The notes under the pieces: generated by a model
The model's input: the letters and a program-made list of their open reading frames with translations, nothing else
The model's database searches: none
Told to the model about the DNA's origin: nothing
Assembly: GCF_014200375.1 (NCBI RefSeq)
Contig: NZ_JACHBP010000001.1
Span: forward strand, 1,364,001-1,428,000
Direction: 5' to 3'
DNA: 64,000 nucleotides
From: Terrimesophilobacter mesophilus
GTDB lineage: Bacteria > Actinomycetota > Actinomycetes > Actinomycetales > Microbacteriaceae
Part shown: piece after piece, positions 11,655 to 19,856 of the stretch
Layout: each line of letters begins with the position of its first letter
Numbering within the stretch: the stretch's first letter is position 1
Program-made: the position numbers and the translations under genes

Positions 11655-12802
11655 CGCCCCCCATCACACTTCCGACCTTGTCAACGGCGCGCCTGATCGG
11701 CCTCGTCGGTGACACCCACGGTGACATGGAGCACATGTTGATCGTCTCGGAGACGATGTGGAAGCGCGGAGTTTCAGTGCTGCTGGTGCTCGGCGATTTC
11801 GGATTCATCTGGCCACGCCACAACTGGGACAACGATCTCGACAAGCTCAGCAAGAGGCTCACACAGCGTGGGCAGATGCTCTACTGGCTCGACGGAAACC
11901 ACGAAGACTTCGCTACTCTTTTCCGCAAGTTCCCGGTATCCGACGATGGCCTACGTCGGCTGCGGCCAAACATCATCCACCTGCCCCGCGGGTACCGCAC
12001 TCCACTGACGTTCGGCCGGACTCTGGCCGTCTTGGGTGGCGCGAACTCGATCGACGCCCACCATCGAGAGCTCGACAGCACATGGTGGCTCGAGGAACAA
12101 ATCTCCGATGACGATCTCGAGAAACTCGGCCACGAACACGCCGATGTGATGCTCGGCCATGACGCCCCCATACCCCTGCCGGGCCTGGACGCCTCGCTAG
12201 CGAAGGCCGACCATTACTGGCCGGCGGAGATGCTCGCCTACGCGGCTGCCGGACGCCAGAAGTTCACGGATGGCTTCCTGCAGGTCCGCCCGAGCCTTTA
12301 CTTCGGTGGCCACTACCACCAATACATTGACGAGAACGTCACCTACGGAGAAGCCGAAGCTGCCTTCGAGACCCGGGTGATCCTGCTGGGAATGAACAGC
12401 TCGAACACCCTGAGCCAGGCCGTGCTCCACCTCCAGAACCTGGAGGTCGAAGCCTTTGCCCGCAACGACACGACCGTGACCCGACTCACCGGCGCCGAAT
12501 CGGGCCTCTGGCAGGTGCGCACGCGCGATAGTACCCATCGGTTCGACCTTGATGCTCGGACTGTCGAGCGCCGACCCGGCCCCAACGCGCTACACCCCAA
12601 CATTCAAGACGTGCGCCGGCTACGCTCCATCAGCGTCTGCGAGGTAGGTGAGCGGGGGTTTTGGACTTTCCCCCCGGATGACGTGTCGGTCGATTACCTC
12701 TGGACCAACAGCTCTGTCGTCGAACGCGTCGAACGACTCCAGCCCGAAGAACGGACCACTCCAACGAATGCAGGCCAGACGAAGGCGGGCGACGATGACT
12801 GA
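11651..12802 (+). CDS. Calcineurin-like metallophosphoesterase with C-terminal repeated domain (copy B)
   Basis: A 383-residue protein. Residues about 15-250 are a metallophosphoesterase: GDTHGD (near 20), LGDFGF (near 47), DGNHED (near 83), MLGHDAP (near 170) and FGGHYHQ (near 220) are the full set of two-metal ligands, so the enzyme is probably active. Substrates of this family range from nucleotides to nucleic acids and phosphoproteins and cannot be told here. Residues about 281-363 are copy B of the repeated domain (SGLWQVRTRDSTHRFDLDA, then TVERRPGPN, then VGERGFWTF), otherwise seen alone in neighbouring genes. It overlaps the upstream gene by 4 bases and the downstream one by 8, in one operon. 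No secretion signal is seen, so it is probably cytoplasmic. Confidence 0.85.
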   Translation: MTPPITLPTLSTARLIGLVGDTHGDMEHMLIVSETMWKRGVSVLLVLGDFGFIWPRHNWDNDLDKLSKRLTQRGQMLYWLDGNHEDFATLFRKFPVSDDGLRRLRPNIIHLPRGYRTPLTFGRTLAVLGGANSIDAHHRELDSTWWLEEQISDDDLEKLGHEHADVMLGHDAPIPLPGLDASLAKADHYWPAEMLAYAAAGRQKFTDGFLQVRPSLYFGGHYHQYIDENVTYGEAEAAFETRVILLGMNSSNTLSQAVLHLQNLEVEAFARNDTTVTRLTGAESGLWQVRTRDSTHRFDLDARTVERRPGPNALHPNIQDVRRLRSISVCEVGERGFWTFPPDDVSVDYLWTNSSVVERVERLQPEERTTPTNAGQTKAGDDD

Positions 12803-13118
12803 GCCGGAAGCATCCAGCCCCGACCAAGCTCCTACGACCGCCACACCCCTGACGGGCGAGGAGGGCGGACTGTGGCGTGTCCACACCATCGGAAGTCTTC
12901 ATAGCTTCGACCTTGATGCGGGAACAGTGGAGCGCCTGCCTGGCGCTGGCGCAGCGGTCATCGACTTTCCGGGATCACATCCGCTTCTCGAAATCATCCA
13001 CTGCACCGTTGGGGCCGGTGGCTACTGGGCAATCGAGTCCGATGATCCCAGATTCAGCTATCTCGCGCACACAAGCTCCACGATCAGCCACATTGAGCGC
13101 GTCGAAAGGGACTCATGA
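12795..13118 (+). CDS. Unknown small protein, copy C of the repeated domain
   Basis: A 107-residue protein made of a short polar N-terminus and copy C of the repeated domain: EGGLWRVHTIGSLHSFDLDA, then TVERLPG, then VGAGGYWAI and a C-terminal ISHIERV. The best match in the window is the C-terminus of the phosphoesterase directly upstream, with which it overlaps by 8 bases. Its stop overlaps the start of copy D (ATGA). It may bind or regulate the phosphoesterase; that is inference from shared sequence and coupling only. Confidence 0.65.
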   Translation: MTEPEASSPDQAPTTATPLTGEEGGLWRVHTIGSLHSFDLDAGTVERLPGAGAAVIDFPGSHPLLEIIHCTVGAGGYWAIESDDPRFSYLAHTSSTISHIERVERDS

Positions 13119-13411
13119 ACCAGGTCGCGGGACTCAAAGGTGACGAAGGCGGGCGTTGGCGAATCCGGACCCAGCGCAGCTCGTAACTGGTGGATCTCGA
13201 TGCCATGACGATCACGAGGATTCCGGGGCCGAATTCGTCGTCCTCGATCAACGACTGCGAAAGGCCACTCGGCAGTCTGGAAAAGTACAGGGTCGGAGCA
13301 ACCGGGTACTGGACTATGCGCGCTGGTGCGGACTCCGACATGGTTGAGTACTTCTGGCAGTTCTCCACCGAAATACGGAGTATCGAACGGCTATCCGACG
13401 AGAACAGCTGA
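13115..13411 (+). pseudogene. Copy D of the repeated domain, interrupted by an in-frame TAA
   Basis: An ATG at 13115 overlaps the stop of copy C. The frame reads EGGRWRIRTQRSS, then TAA at 13184-13186, then continues in the same frame as LVDLDAMTITRIPGPN, VGATGYWTM and IRSIERLSDENS to 13411. Both halves align without a gap to copies A to C. The stop falls where copy A has Tyr (SSSYLIDLD), so a TAC or TAT codon changed to TAA explains it. The downstream part has a GTG at 13190 but no clear ribosome site. It is either a recent nonsense mutant or a sequencing error. Confidence 0.65.
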
Positions 13412-13472
13412 CTTCGCCGGTTCACGCGACTCGGGAGGTGCATTGTCCTGGTGGTTTGTGACGCTGCTGGGC

Positions 13473-14021
13473 TCACCAGGTCTTTGTCGAAGGGGGGCAG
13501 ACATCTGTCGGACCCATGAGCTTCCCGTCGCGCTCTGTCGTCGCGGCCCCCTCGGTCGGCTCCCATAGGATCCTTTCTCCGCTCCGCTTATAGTCGGAAA
13601 CGAAGACGTCGAAGGACGGGGGGTAGCCGCTGACTAAGCCGTTCTCCGTAAGACAGTCATACTGCGAGATCCTCGCGTCGTAGCGCTTTCGGAGTTCAGA
13701 CTCCGATAGGTCAGAGATTTTCGGCTCCCCGATCTGTTTGGTGCATTTATCGGTGGCTGCCTCCAGTTCCTCCCTCGTGGTTTCACGATTGTCGACGAGA
13801 AATCCTGCCTCGGGATCACCGGGAGGAAGATCCGCCGTTTTGATCCCTTCGTCCTCAAGGCAAGCGCGCTTCAGAACCATGTATTCCTCTGGAGTACCTT
13901 CGAAAACGCGGGTGCCCGAAGGTGAGGGCTCTATCGACTCGACCGGTGGCAGGGTCGCGCATCCAGCTAAAAGAACCAGTTCAACTGCAAGCGCGACCCC
14001 GCCGAGATACCGGCGTCTCAT
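13473..14021 (-). CDS. Lipoprotein A, paralog of lipoprotein B
   Basis: A 182-residue secreted lipoprotein: the N-terminus is basic then hydrophobic and ends in the lipobox LAGC (Cys21). The mature part is not a known enzyme. It is clearly paralogous to the product of 15155-15709: FEGTPEEYMVL/FHGTPAEWSLL, CLEDEGIKTADLP/CLEDNGLTTADLP, and GPTDVCPPSTKTW/GPTDICPRDTSTW at the C-terminus. It is coupled to secreted protein A (stop and start overlap by 4 bases at 14018-14021). By analogy with bacteriocin loci it might protect the producer or help export, but nothing in the sequence proves this. Confidence 0.8.
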   Translation of the reverse strand: MRRRYLGGVALAVELVLLAGCATLPPVESIEPSPSGTRVFEGTPEEYMVLKRACLEDEGIKTADLPPGDPEAGFLVDNRETTREELEAATDKCTKQIGEPKISDLSESELRKRYDARISQYDCLTENGLVSGYPPSFDVFVSDYKRSGERILWEPTEGAATTERDGKLMGPTDVCPPSTKTW

Positions 14022-14371
14022 CCGTGGGTCAGGCAGGATGGCACCCCATGTGCGCTAGTCGCCCCGCTGGTCCACCAATTGCCGCCACCAATTTGGGGTC
14101 CCCCAGTAGTGTTCATTGCTACGCGAGATCGGGTCCCACCCGAGGCATACACATAGTTGTAGTACGTTCCTGGCGGAGAAATCACAGTCTGGCCCCCAGT
14201 TGTGGCAGTGAGCCATCCGAAGAGCTCACCGCAGCCACGGACCCCCGAGTTGGTTACCAGAGCCGAGGCAGATATTGGAAGTGCTAGTGCAAGCACCAGC
14301 GCACCGACACCGGCCGCGGCCGCGGCCGCACTCCTCATTCCCGAGTGCTTTGAGTTGCTTCTATTTCTCAT
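14018..14371 (-). CDS. Small secreted protein A
   Basis: A 117-residue protein with a basic N-terminus, a long Ala/Leu hydrophobic stretch and a signal peptidase site after SASA, leaving a mature protein of about 80 residues. The mature part has two Cys, one near each end (RGCGELFGW and PSCLTHG), and Gly/Thr/Tyr-rich middle sequence (SPPGTYYNYVYASGGTRS). The ATG at 14371 has AAGGGA nine bases upstream. It is paralogous to secreted protein B, which is transcribed in the opposite direction 224 bases away. No known family was recognised; size, disulfide pattern and exporter context make a secreted toxin or bacteriocin possible. Confidence 0.75.
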   Translation of the reverse strand: MRNRSNSKHSGMRSAAAAAAGVGALVLALALPISASALVTNSGVRGCGELFGWLTATTGGQTVISPPGTYYNYVYASGGTRSRVAMNTTGGPQIGGGNWWTSGATSAHGVPSCLTHG

Positions 14372-14595
14372 GTCTGAATCCCTTTGATGAAGTATCGGCT
14401 TACATGGCGCGAACGTTACCACCACTATGGGGGTAGAACAACCATTTCCTTTTGCGACCGATATTGGTCCCAAACTTTGACCACTGCCAAAACCTCACAA
14501 GAAACAAAGTGTTGTAGTTTCACGTTTTGCGAGTTAGCGTCAAGCTATCGTCACAATCGTGGAGTCCTTGAATTGATGTTTAATTGGAGGGGGAA

Positions 14596-14928
14596 ATGGC
14601 TAGAAAGGTTCGACACGGATTAATGGCGACCGCAGGTGCAATAGGGGCACTCGCGCTCGCACTGGCAATACCAACTGCAGCCTCGGCTGCAGTCCACACC
14701 GGCACTTTGGGTTGTGGAGCAAAGTTCGGCTGGGTTACGGCGACTACCACCGGTTCCACGCAGATAACGCCCCCAGGAAGCAGCTGGACGTATATCTATT
14801 CGACCGGAGGCACGCGGTCGGAGGTCGCCATGACCGCGAATCAAATGCCGAAGACCGGTGGCGGCTACTGGCAGGTCTACGCATCAATCAACGCCAGCGG
14901 TAGCCCCTACTGCTCAGCCTTTGGCTGA
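14596..14928 (+). CDS. Small secreted protein B
   Basis: A 110-residue protein with a signal peptide ending AASA and a mature part close to that of secreted protein A: GCGAKFGWVTATT, then ITPPGSSWTYIYSTGGTRS, and a second Cys near the end (SPYCSAFG). The ATG at 14596 follows GGAGGGGGAA, so expression could be high. It heads the rightward cassette of lipoprotein B, adaptor, ABC ATPase and permease, separated from them by 226 bases with no gene. It is the likely substrate, or effector, of that exporter, or it may pass the membrane by its own signal peptide and be handled by the complex afterwards. Confidence 0.78.
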   Translation: MARKVRHGLMATAGAIGALALALAIPTAASAAVHTGTLGCGAKFGWVTATTTGSTQITPPGSSWTYIYSTGGTRSEVAMTANQMPKTGGGYWQVYASINASGSPYCSAFG

Positions 14929-15154
14929 TTCGCATCGCAAAGTGGGTGACGGCGGCCGTTTTTCGCTGTGACTTCAGCCACGGAGGCCGCCGCCCCCGAT
15001 GCATGCGCCATCTTTGATGACGCCAGATGAGGGTGAAATTATCAGGGCTTCCTCATAGCTTTGGTGCGTAGCGTTTCTCACAGCCAAGGATCTTTGGGCG
15101 ACCAAGGGTGGTGGATCTGGTCAACACGGGGACAAAATAAGGAGTATAGGCACG
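14929..15154. other. Gap between secreted protein B and lipoprotein B
   Basis: 226 bases without a gene. It may hold a terminator or attenuator for secreted protein B and a second promoter for the exporter genes. The only clear element is the ribosome site AGGAG (15140-15144) before the GTG at 15155. Confidence 0.4.
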
Positions 15155-15709
15155 GTGAAGAACACAAGGCTTGGCTACTCCGTCGGTCTCGGCGTGCTGG
15201 TAATTTCAGTGCTCATGGCCCTTGTAGGTTGCACGAGCACTGCGCCGGCCCCTTCGCCGACGAATGAGGGGGCAAAGATCTTTCACGGCACCCCGGCGGA
15301 ATGGAGCCTGCTATTTCGCTCCTGTCTTGAAGACAATGGCCTGACGACGGCGGATCTGCCCGACGGCGATGCAAGCGGCTTCATGCTGTCCAACGATGGT
15401 GTAACCGAGGAGCGGCGCACCGAGGTGACAACCAAGTGCCACAGCGAGATCGGTGAGCCCCAAATGGAAGGCTTGAGCGACGACGAATTGCATCGACGGT
15501 ATGAGTCCCGGTTGGATCAGTTCCAGTGCCTGCTCAAGAATGATCTGATCAGCGGCTCTCCGATGAGCTTCGAGAAGTTTGTCGATGAATACAACCGCAG
15601 CGGCCAGAAGCAACTGTGGTCGCCAGACCAGGATGCTTCGACCGTAGAGCGGGACGGCATTCTGTATGGCCCCACAGATATTTGCCCCCGAGACACCAGC
15701 ACATGGTGA
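15155..15709 (+). CDS. Lipoprotein B
   Basis: A 184-residue lipoprotein with lipobox LVGC (Cys26), paralogous to lipoprotein A. Conserved blocks are CLEDNGLTTADLP, a central acidic region with four mature Cys residues, and the C-terminal GPTDICPRDTSTW. The GTG at 15155 is preceded by AGGAG. It overlaps the start of the adaptor gene, so it belongs to the exporter operon. The role is unknown; an extracytoplasmic partner of the exporter or an immunity lipoprotein are both plausible. Confidence 0.8.
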   Translation: MKNTRLGYSVGLGVLVISVLMALVGCTSTAPAPSPTNEGAKIFHGTPAEWSLLFRSCLEDNGLTTADLPDGDASGFMLSNDGVTEERRTEVTTKCHSEIGEPQMEGLSDDELHRRYESRLDQFQCLLKNDLISGSPMSFEKFVDEYNRSGQKQLWSPDQDASTVERDGILYGPTDICPRDTSTW

Positions 15710-16755
15710 GCACCGAGCACCACAATCGGTGGCGGGTGCACGCGGCATGGGCACTCGCACTGTTGCTTGCAGTTGGAGCGGCGTCGTGGGCGACATCAGT
15801 CCTGGTGAACCCGAGTGGAGACCAGACCAAGCCAGAGGCGGCAGCTCCCAAGTACACTGCCGAAGTTGGGGAGATCGGAGTAACAACTTCCGTTCAGGCG
15901 AACGTTGTGTTTCAGGCAGGGCCTTCCGGCACTGCGGGGTTGTCGGGAACGATCACGTCGATCAACATCGAACCAGCTAAGCCGATCAATGCCGGTGATG
16001 TTCTCTTCACGATTGACCTGCGGCCGGTAGTGGTTGCGAAGGGCGCAACCCCCGCATTCCGAGACCTCTCCTATGGAGTTAGAGGCCCCGACGTACGTCA
16101 ACTGCGTCAGTTTCTCGGTCTCACGGATGCGGATGTCTTCGACGGAGCCACGTGGCGCGCCGTGGCAGCGTGGCAGAAGAAGCTCGGGGTCACTGCAGAT
16201 GGCATCGTGCATCGCGGCGACATCCTCTTCCTCAGGTCGCTACCTACCCGTGGCTACCCTTTGGAGGGAATCGAGGTCGGGTCGCCCATCATGGCGGGAC
16301 AGGCAGCGGTGGCGACTGTGCTTGAACGCCCCCTCGTAACGGTTGCCGCGGATGGGACAGGTGCGAAGTTGGCGGCCGGGATGGCGGCCAGCATGACCGT
16401 CGACGGTGTGGAGTACAAGGGCGTCCTGTCGGGGCCATCGCGCGGAACGGACGGGCTTCTCAGCTACAGCCTCACGGGTGAGGATGGATTGTCGGTCTGC
16501 ACGGCGGAATGCGCCATCGGCTTCCCCGTTACGGGAGGACAGATCTCAGTCGAGGTTGATCTCGTCCCCCGTGTGAGCGGAGTCGTGATACCTGATTCGG
16601 CGATCGCAATATTGCCGGATTCATCTACGTCCGTACGAGTGGTGGGCGGGAAGCTCATCGCCGTGAAGGTTGTCGCGAGTGGTCAGGGCCTATCGGTAGT
16701 GGAGGGACTGGAGGCAGGTACCGTCATCGAATTGTTCGCGGACGACAAGTCGTGA
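15703..16755 (+). CDS. Peptidoglycan-binding HlyD/MacA-like adaptor
   Basis: A 350-residue membrane-anchored adaptor. After one N-terminal transmembrane helix comes a lipoyl/barrel-sandwich half (VGEIGVTTSVQANVVF, ITSINIEPAKPINAGDVLFTIDLRP). In place of the usual coiled-coil hairpin it has a peptidoglycan-binding domain (YGVRGPDVRQLRQFLGL, then TWRAVAAWQKKLGVTADG), followed by the second half of the sandwich and a beta-barrel. Such proteins link an ABC pump to the cell wall in actinobacteria. The ATG at 15703 overlaps the lipoprotein stop; a GTG at 15706 is an alternative. The next gene overlaps by 4 bases. Confidence 0.85.
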   Translation: MVSTEHHNRWRVHAAWALALLLAVGAASWATSVLVNPSGDQTKPEAAAPKYTAEVGEIGVTTSVQANVVFQAGPSGTAGLSGTITSINIEPAKPINAGDVLFTIDLRPVVVAKGATPAFRDLSYGVRGPDVRQLRQFLGLTDADVFDGATWRAVAAWQKKLGVTADGIVHRGDILFLRSLPTRGYPLEGIEVGSPIMAGQAAVATVLERPLVTVAADGTGAKLAAGMAASMTVDGVEYKGVLSGPSRGTDGLLSYSLTGEDGLSVCTAECAIGFPVTGGQISVEVDLVPRVSGVVIPDSAIAILPDSSTSVRVVGGKLIAVKVVASGQGLSVVEGLEAGTVIELFADDKS

Positions 16756-17402
16756 TCGAACTCACCGACCTCACCTTCGCATACTCGGTGGCGGACCCTA
16801 TCTTCGCCGGCCTCGACCATCGGTTTGAGCCGGGTACTTCTACTGCCTTGGTAGGTCGGTCGGGATCGGGTAAGTCGACTCTTCTCTATCTCATCGGACT
16901 CATGCTCAGCCCGACCTCGGGCAACATCGCCATCGACGGCATCGCCGCAGACGCTCTCGCCGACTGGCAACGTGCGGAGATGCGGGCGCGACTCATGGGG
17001 TTCGTATTCCAAGATGCGCTGCTCGACCCCGCTCGAAGCATCATCGACAATGTCCTTGAGGGCGCCCTCTATAACGATGTCGCAGGCGGAGACACCCGCG
17101 AAGAGGCCTTGGCATTGCTGTCCCGATTCGGCGTCACAGTCGACTCTGAGCGGAGACCGGGCCAACTCTCCGGAGGACAAGCGCAACGCGTAGCCCTCTG
17201 CCGGGCACTACTTGGCGAGCCGGCAATCGTGCTGGCTGATGAGCCGACGGGCAATCTCGATGACATGAGCGCCGACATCGTATGGGATGCCCTTCTCGGC
17301 TATGCGGCAGCCGGTGCGACCGTTGTGATTGCCACCCATGATCGACAGCGAGCTGCACTGTGCACAAGCATCGTGGAAGTGGGCCATGCCGATCCGGCCT
17401 GA
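16752..17402 (+). CDS. ABC transporter ATPase (MacB/LolD type)
   Basis: A 216-residue stand-alone ATPase with Walker [10 protein letters not shown], signature LSGGQAQR, Walker [13 protein letters not shown] and the H-loop [12 protein letters not shown] places it in the MacB/LolD/FtsE group that partners FtsX-like permeases. The GTG start overlaps the adaptor stop, and the permease start overlaps this gene by 17 bases, so the three form one unit. It powers the type VII-superfamily (mechanotransmission) ABC system with the genes beside it. Confidence 0.93.
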   Translation: MIELTDLTFAYSVADPIFAGLDHRFEPGTSTALVGRSGSGKSTLLYLIGLMLSPTSGNIAIDGIAADALADWQRAEMRARLMGFVFQDALLDPARSIIDNVLEGALYNDVAGGDTREEALALLSRFGVTVDSERRPGQLSGGQAQRVALCRALLGEPAIVLADEPTGNLDDMSADIVWDALLGYAAAGATVVIATHDRQRAALCTSIVEVGHADPA

Positions 17403-18489
17403 GCGTGCCATACGTGAGGCGGCCCGCAACGCCACGGCTCACCGCGCGACCACGATCATGCTCATCCTGGTGACGATGGCCATGACCACGGCAACGTTCA
17501 TTACGGCTGGACGCGCAGCCGCAGCCGAGGAGGCAGTGCTTCACAGCGTCGACAATGCCGGGCCACGCCTCATCGAGGTCACTATCGCCGAGCCCTCTCC
17601 AGGTGTCGATGTCAGCACCCTGGACCGGTTCAAGCACATCGACGGTGTCGAGTGGGTGCTGGGTCTTGGCCCTGCTCGCGACGTACGCTCAAGTGTCACC
17701 GGTGCCCGCGTCAACGTCGCGGCACGGGATCTCCTCAGTCCACTACCACCCGAGGTCACAATCGATCCCGGCCGTTCGCCCCGCCCCGGCGAGGCAATCA
17801 TCGGCGCCGACACTCAGCAGCGGCTCCAGCTCATCTACCCTTCCGGGGCCTTGTTGGATTCGGGTACGTCGCGTGCTGTCGTCGGAGCGTTCAGTGCATC
17901 CGGTGCGATTACGGACCTGGATCGGCTGGTTCTCATTCAACCGGGAGCAACTTCTGCACCCAGCCAGGCAACGCTGGTCTATTTACTCGCCGATCAGGCT
18001 GAGAATGTCGCTGGGATTGTCCGCGAAGTCCGCGCGCTGGCCGCAGTCAGCCCCGTCGACTCCCTCGTGGTTCGTACGGCACCAGAACTTGTGGAACTTG
18101 CGGCGGTTCTCTCCGGTGAGATCGGAGGACTCAGCCGGCAGCTCGCCCTCGGTGCGATTCTGGTCGGTGTCGTTCTTGTCGCCCTCACCATGACCCTTGC
18201 ACTCAGCAGTCGTCGTAGGGACTTCGGTCGTCGTCGAGCCCTCGGCGCATCTCGAAGTGCGCTCATCGCTCTCACACTTTTGGAAGCGGCTTTCCCGGTT
18301 GCCATCGGCGTGATCGTCGGCACTATCGGTGGGCTTACCGCCGTCGTGCTCTGGATGGGCACGGCGCCCCCGATCGGCTTTATTGTCGCGGCGGATCTAC
18401 TCATCGCGCTAACCGGCACCGCCGCCGCAATACCACCGGCAGCTCTCGCGGCAGCGCAGGATCCGGTCCGCATTCTGCGTGTGCCATGA
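17386..18489 (+). CDS. FtsX-like ABC permease
   Basis: A 367-residue permease of the MacB/FtsX type: one N-terminal transmembrane helix (about 25-45), a large extracytoplasmic domain (about 50-255), then three helices near the C-terminus, with LALSSRRRDFGRRRALGASRS between the second and third, the coupling region for the ATPase. It ends with AAAQDPVRILRV, the usual family ending. The start is the ATG at 17386. It completes the exporter encoded by the two genes upstream. Proteins of this group usually move substrate from the outer face of the membrane outward rather than across it. Confidence 0.9.
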   Translation: MPIRPERAIREAARNATAHRATTIMLILVTMAMTTATFITAGRAAAAEEAVLHSVDNAGPRLIEVTIAEPSPGVDVSTLDRFKHIDGVEWVLGLGPARDVRSSVTGARVNVAARDLLSPLPPEVTIDPGRSPRPGEAIIGADTQQRLQLIYPSGALLDSGTSRAVVGAFSASGAITDLDRLVLIQPGATSAPSQATLVYLLADQAENVAGIVREVRALAAVSPVDSLVVRTAPELVELAAVLSGEIGGLSRQLALGAILVGVVLVALTMTLALSSRRRDFGRRRALGASRSALIALTLLEAAFPVAIGVIVGTIGGLTAVVLWMGTAPPIGFIVAADLLIALTGTAAAIPPAALAAAQDPVRILRVP

Positions 18490-18496
18490 TTTCGAT

Positions 18497-18649
18497 ATGT
18501 CTGAGACTGAAGAGTTGGCGCCCAACCCACCATGCACTTGCAGCCACCGCGAGTCTATGCATACCGAACACGGCTGCACTGATTGGCCTGAATCTCATCT
18601 GCCCGGGACGATGTGCAAGTGCACGCATCGCGGCGACGGGACTGCGTAG
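18497..18649 (+). CDS. Cys/His-rich 50-residue protein, probable zinc-binding
   Basis: A 50-residue reading frame just 7 bases after the permease stop. It contains CTCSHRESMHTEHGC and then MCKCTHRGDG, giving two C-x-C-x-H units and a central H-x2-H-x-C. This ligand spacing resembles small zinc-binding proteins often seen in actinophages and actinobacteria. No strong ribosome site is seen, so translation may rely on the upstream gene. Its tight pattern of seven or more potential metal ligands in 50 residues makes chance unlikely. Function unknown. Confidence 0.5.
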   Translation: MSETEELAPNPPCTCSHRESMHTEHGCTDWPESHLPGTMCKCTHRGDGTA

Positions 18650-18733
18650 GATCGCCTGGTTTCGTGTGTCCTAATGGGCGCGAGTAGATGATGTGAAGAT
18701 TATCTCGGCGAATGAATTGTGAAGATCCTCTTG

Positions 18734-18961
18734 CTAGATGGGCTCAAGCATGATCTCGTCGAGGACGGCGTCGGAGGCATCGTTGAGCATCTCGATACCG
18801 CGTGCGTCCAGTTCTCCAGCCACTCGCTCAAGCCACTTCAGCCGGCGGGGCGATAGATCGGGCATGTCCTCAGCCAGCTTGCGCAAACCCTGCGGACTGT
18901 AATTCCCGAACTTGATGCGACAGAGTTCTCGATCTTCCGCACTCACAATGGCTGGACTCAT
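18734..18961 (-). CDS. Hypothetical 75-residue protein
   Basis: A 75-residue, charged, helical-looking protein with no recognised domain. The ATG at 18961 has GGAG seven bases upstream, which supports it being real. It is probably cytoplasmic (no signal or membrane segment). It stands alone on the minus strand after the rightward exporter operon. Confidence 0.55.
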   Translation of the reverse strand: MSPAIVSAEDRELCRIKFGNYSPQGLRKLAEDMPDLSPRRLKWLERVAGELDARGIEMLNDASDAVLDEIMLEPI

Positions 18962-19257
18962 GTCTATTCTCCGATTCGTCTTGTATAGAACGGCTAGTCA
19001 GACGTTCATTCCTTCTATGCGCGGCAACTTTGAATGAGTGACGACCAATAGCGACGAGGCCGACCGAGATCAGCTGAGCAACGAAAGAGATCCAGCAGCA
19101 GGACAGTGTCTGGGCTCGAGGGGCACCTGCGCTTTTGAATTCCGCACCGTAGGTAAATAGCTGGTTAGACCGCTCCTGACTTTGACCAGCATCCAAGCGC
19201 TGGAGGTAAGGCAATGCGGATCGCTCAGGCAGAGCCGACAAGCCGGATCACAATGTC
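18962..19257. other. No convincing gene
   Basis: About 300 bases between two leftward genes. A minus-strand open frame overlaps here (18870-19241) and includes a short hydrophobic run, but it overlaps the better-supported gene at 18734-18961 and has no ribosome site. It may be a decayed gene. Confidence 0.4.
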
Positions 19258-19856
19258 TTAGTTCTTCTGTCGGAGCTGGTCCTTGATGGCGGCGGTGGAG
19301 TCCGCGATCCTCTTCAGGTGGCCTTTCACGCTGTCGCTATAACCTGGCGTTGGCAGCGCTTCATGCCAGAGTTCCGTTGATAGCGTGAAGTTCTCTTGAA
19401 ACCGCTTCTGCCCGATGCCATACCAAGGCCGAAGGTCACTCTTGTAGGAGATCCGACCCGTGAATCGGATCGGAATCTTATCGAAGTCCTCTTCCGGGGG
19501 CGTTCCGGCGGACCAGCTGTAGATTGTTTCCGCTCTCTGGGTGGGTGCCCAGGTGGGGATGGGGTTCGGGAACATTTTGATCAGGTCTTGGAGGGATTTC
19601 GGCATGTCCGGTGACTGCCATTTGTCGGCGTCATCGAACACGAGCTCAACATCGAAGGCGGTGCTTGGTCCGTAGTTCTGGACGCAGAAGTTCAATCTCG
19701 TCGGCTCGAGGCGTAGTTCCACGGTGGGGACCAGGACTGGGCGTGCCTGTTTGTGGCTGAGGCTCTCCTGGCGAAGCAGGGCCCACACGGCAACGACGGC
19801 GGTGACATCGCGGCCAGTGCCGAGAGGGACGCCCAGTATTCAGAAGACGGGTTCAT
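19258..19856 (-). pseudogene. Membrane-anchored hypothetical protein with an apparent N-terminal frameshift
   Basis: The main open frame (19258-19788) encodes 176 residues of unknown function whose first codons, GTG TGG GCC, fall inside a hydrophobic segment. Upstream, an ATG at 19856 opens another frame reading NPSSEYWASLSALAA; a one-base loss near 19805-19810 (reverse strand GCCGCG-AT-GTCACC) would join it to VTAVVAVWALLRQES. The joined product would have one N-terminal transmembrane helix and a cytoplasmic or extracytoplasmic beta-rich domain (RLNFCVQNYGPSTAFDVELVF). Either the gene is inactivated, there is a sequence error, or it starts within the segment. Confidence 0.5.

Noticed and set aside
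13190-13411. Copy D treated as an independent short gene starting at the GTG
   Set aside because: The part upstream of the stop aligns to the same domain in the same frame, so a single interrupted gene explains it better.
14018-14928. Secreted proteins A and B as lactococcin 972 family bacteriocins
   Set aside because: Exporter context and size fit, but the sequence does not show that family's Trp/His/Tyr-rich mature pattern; I left the family open.
18870-19241. Minus-strand frame of 123 codons
   Set aside because: Overlaps a better-supported gene at 18734-18961 and lacks a ribosome site.
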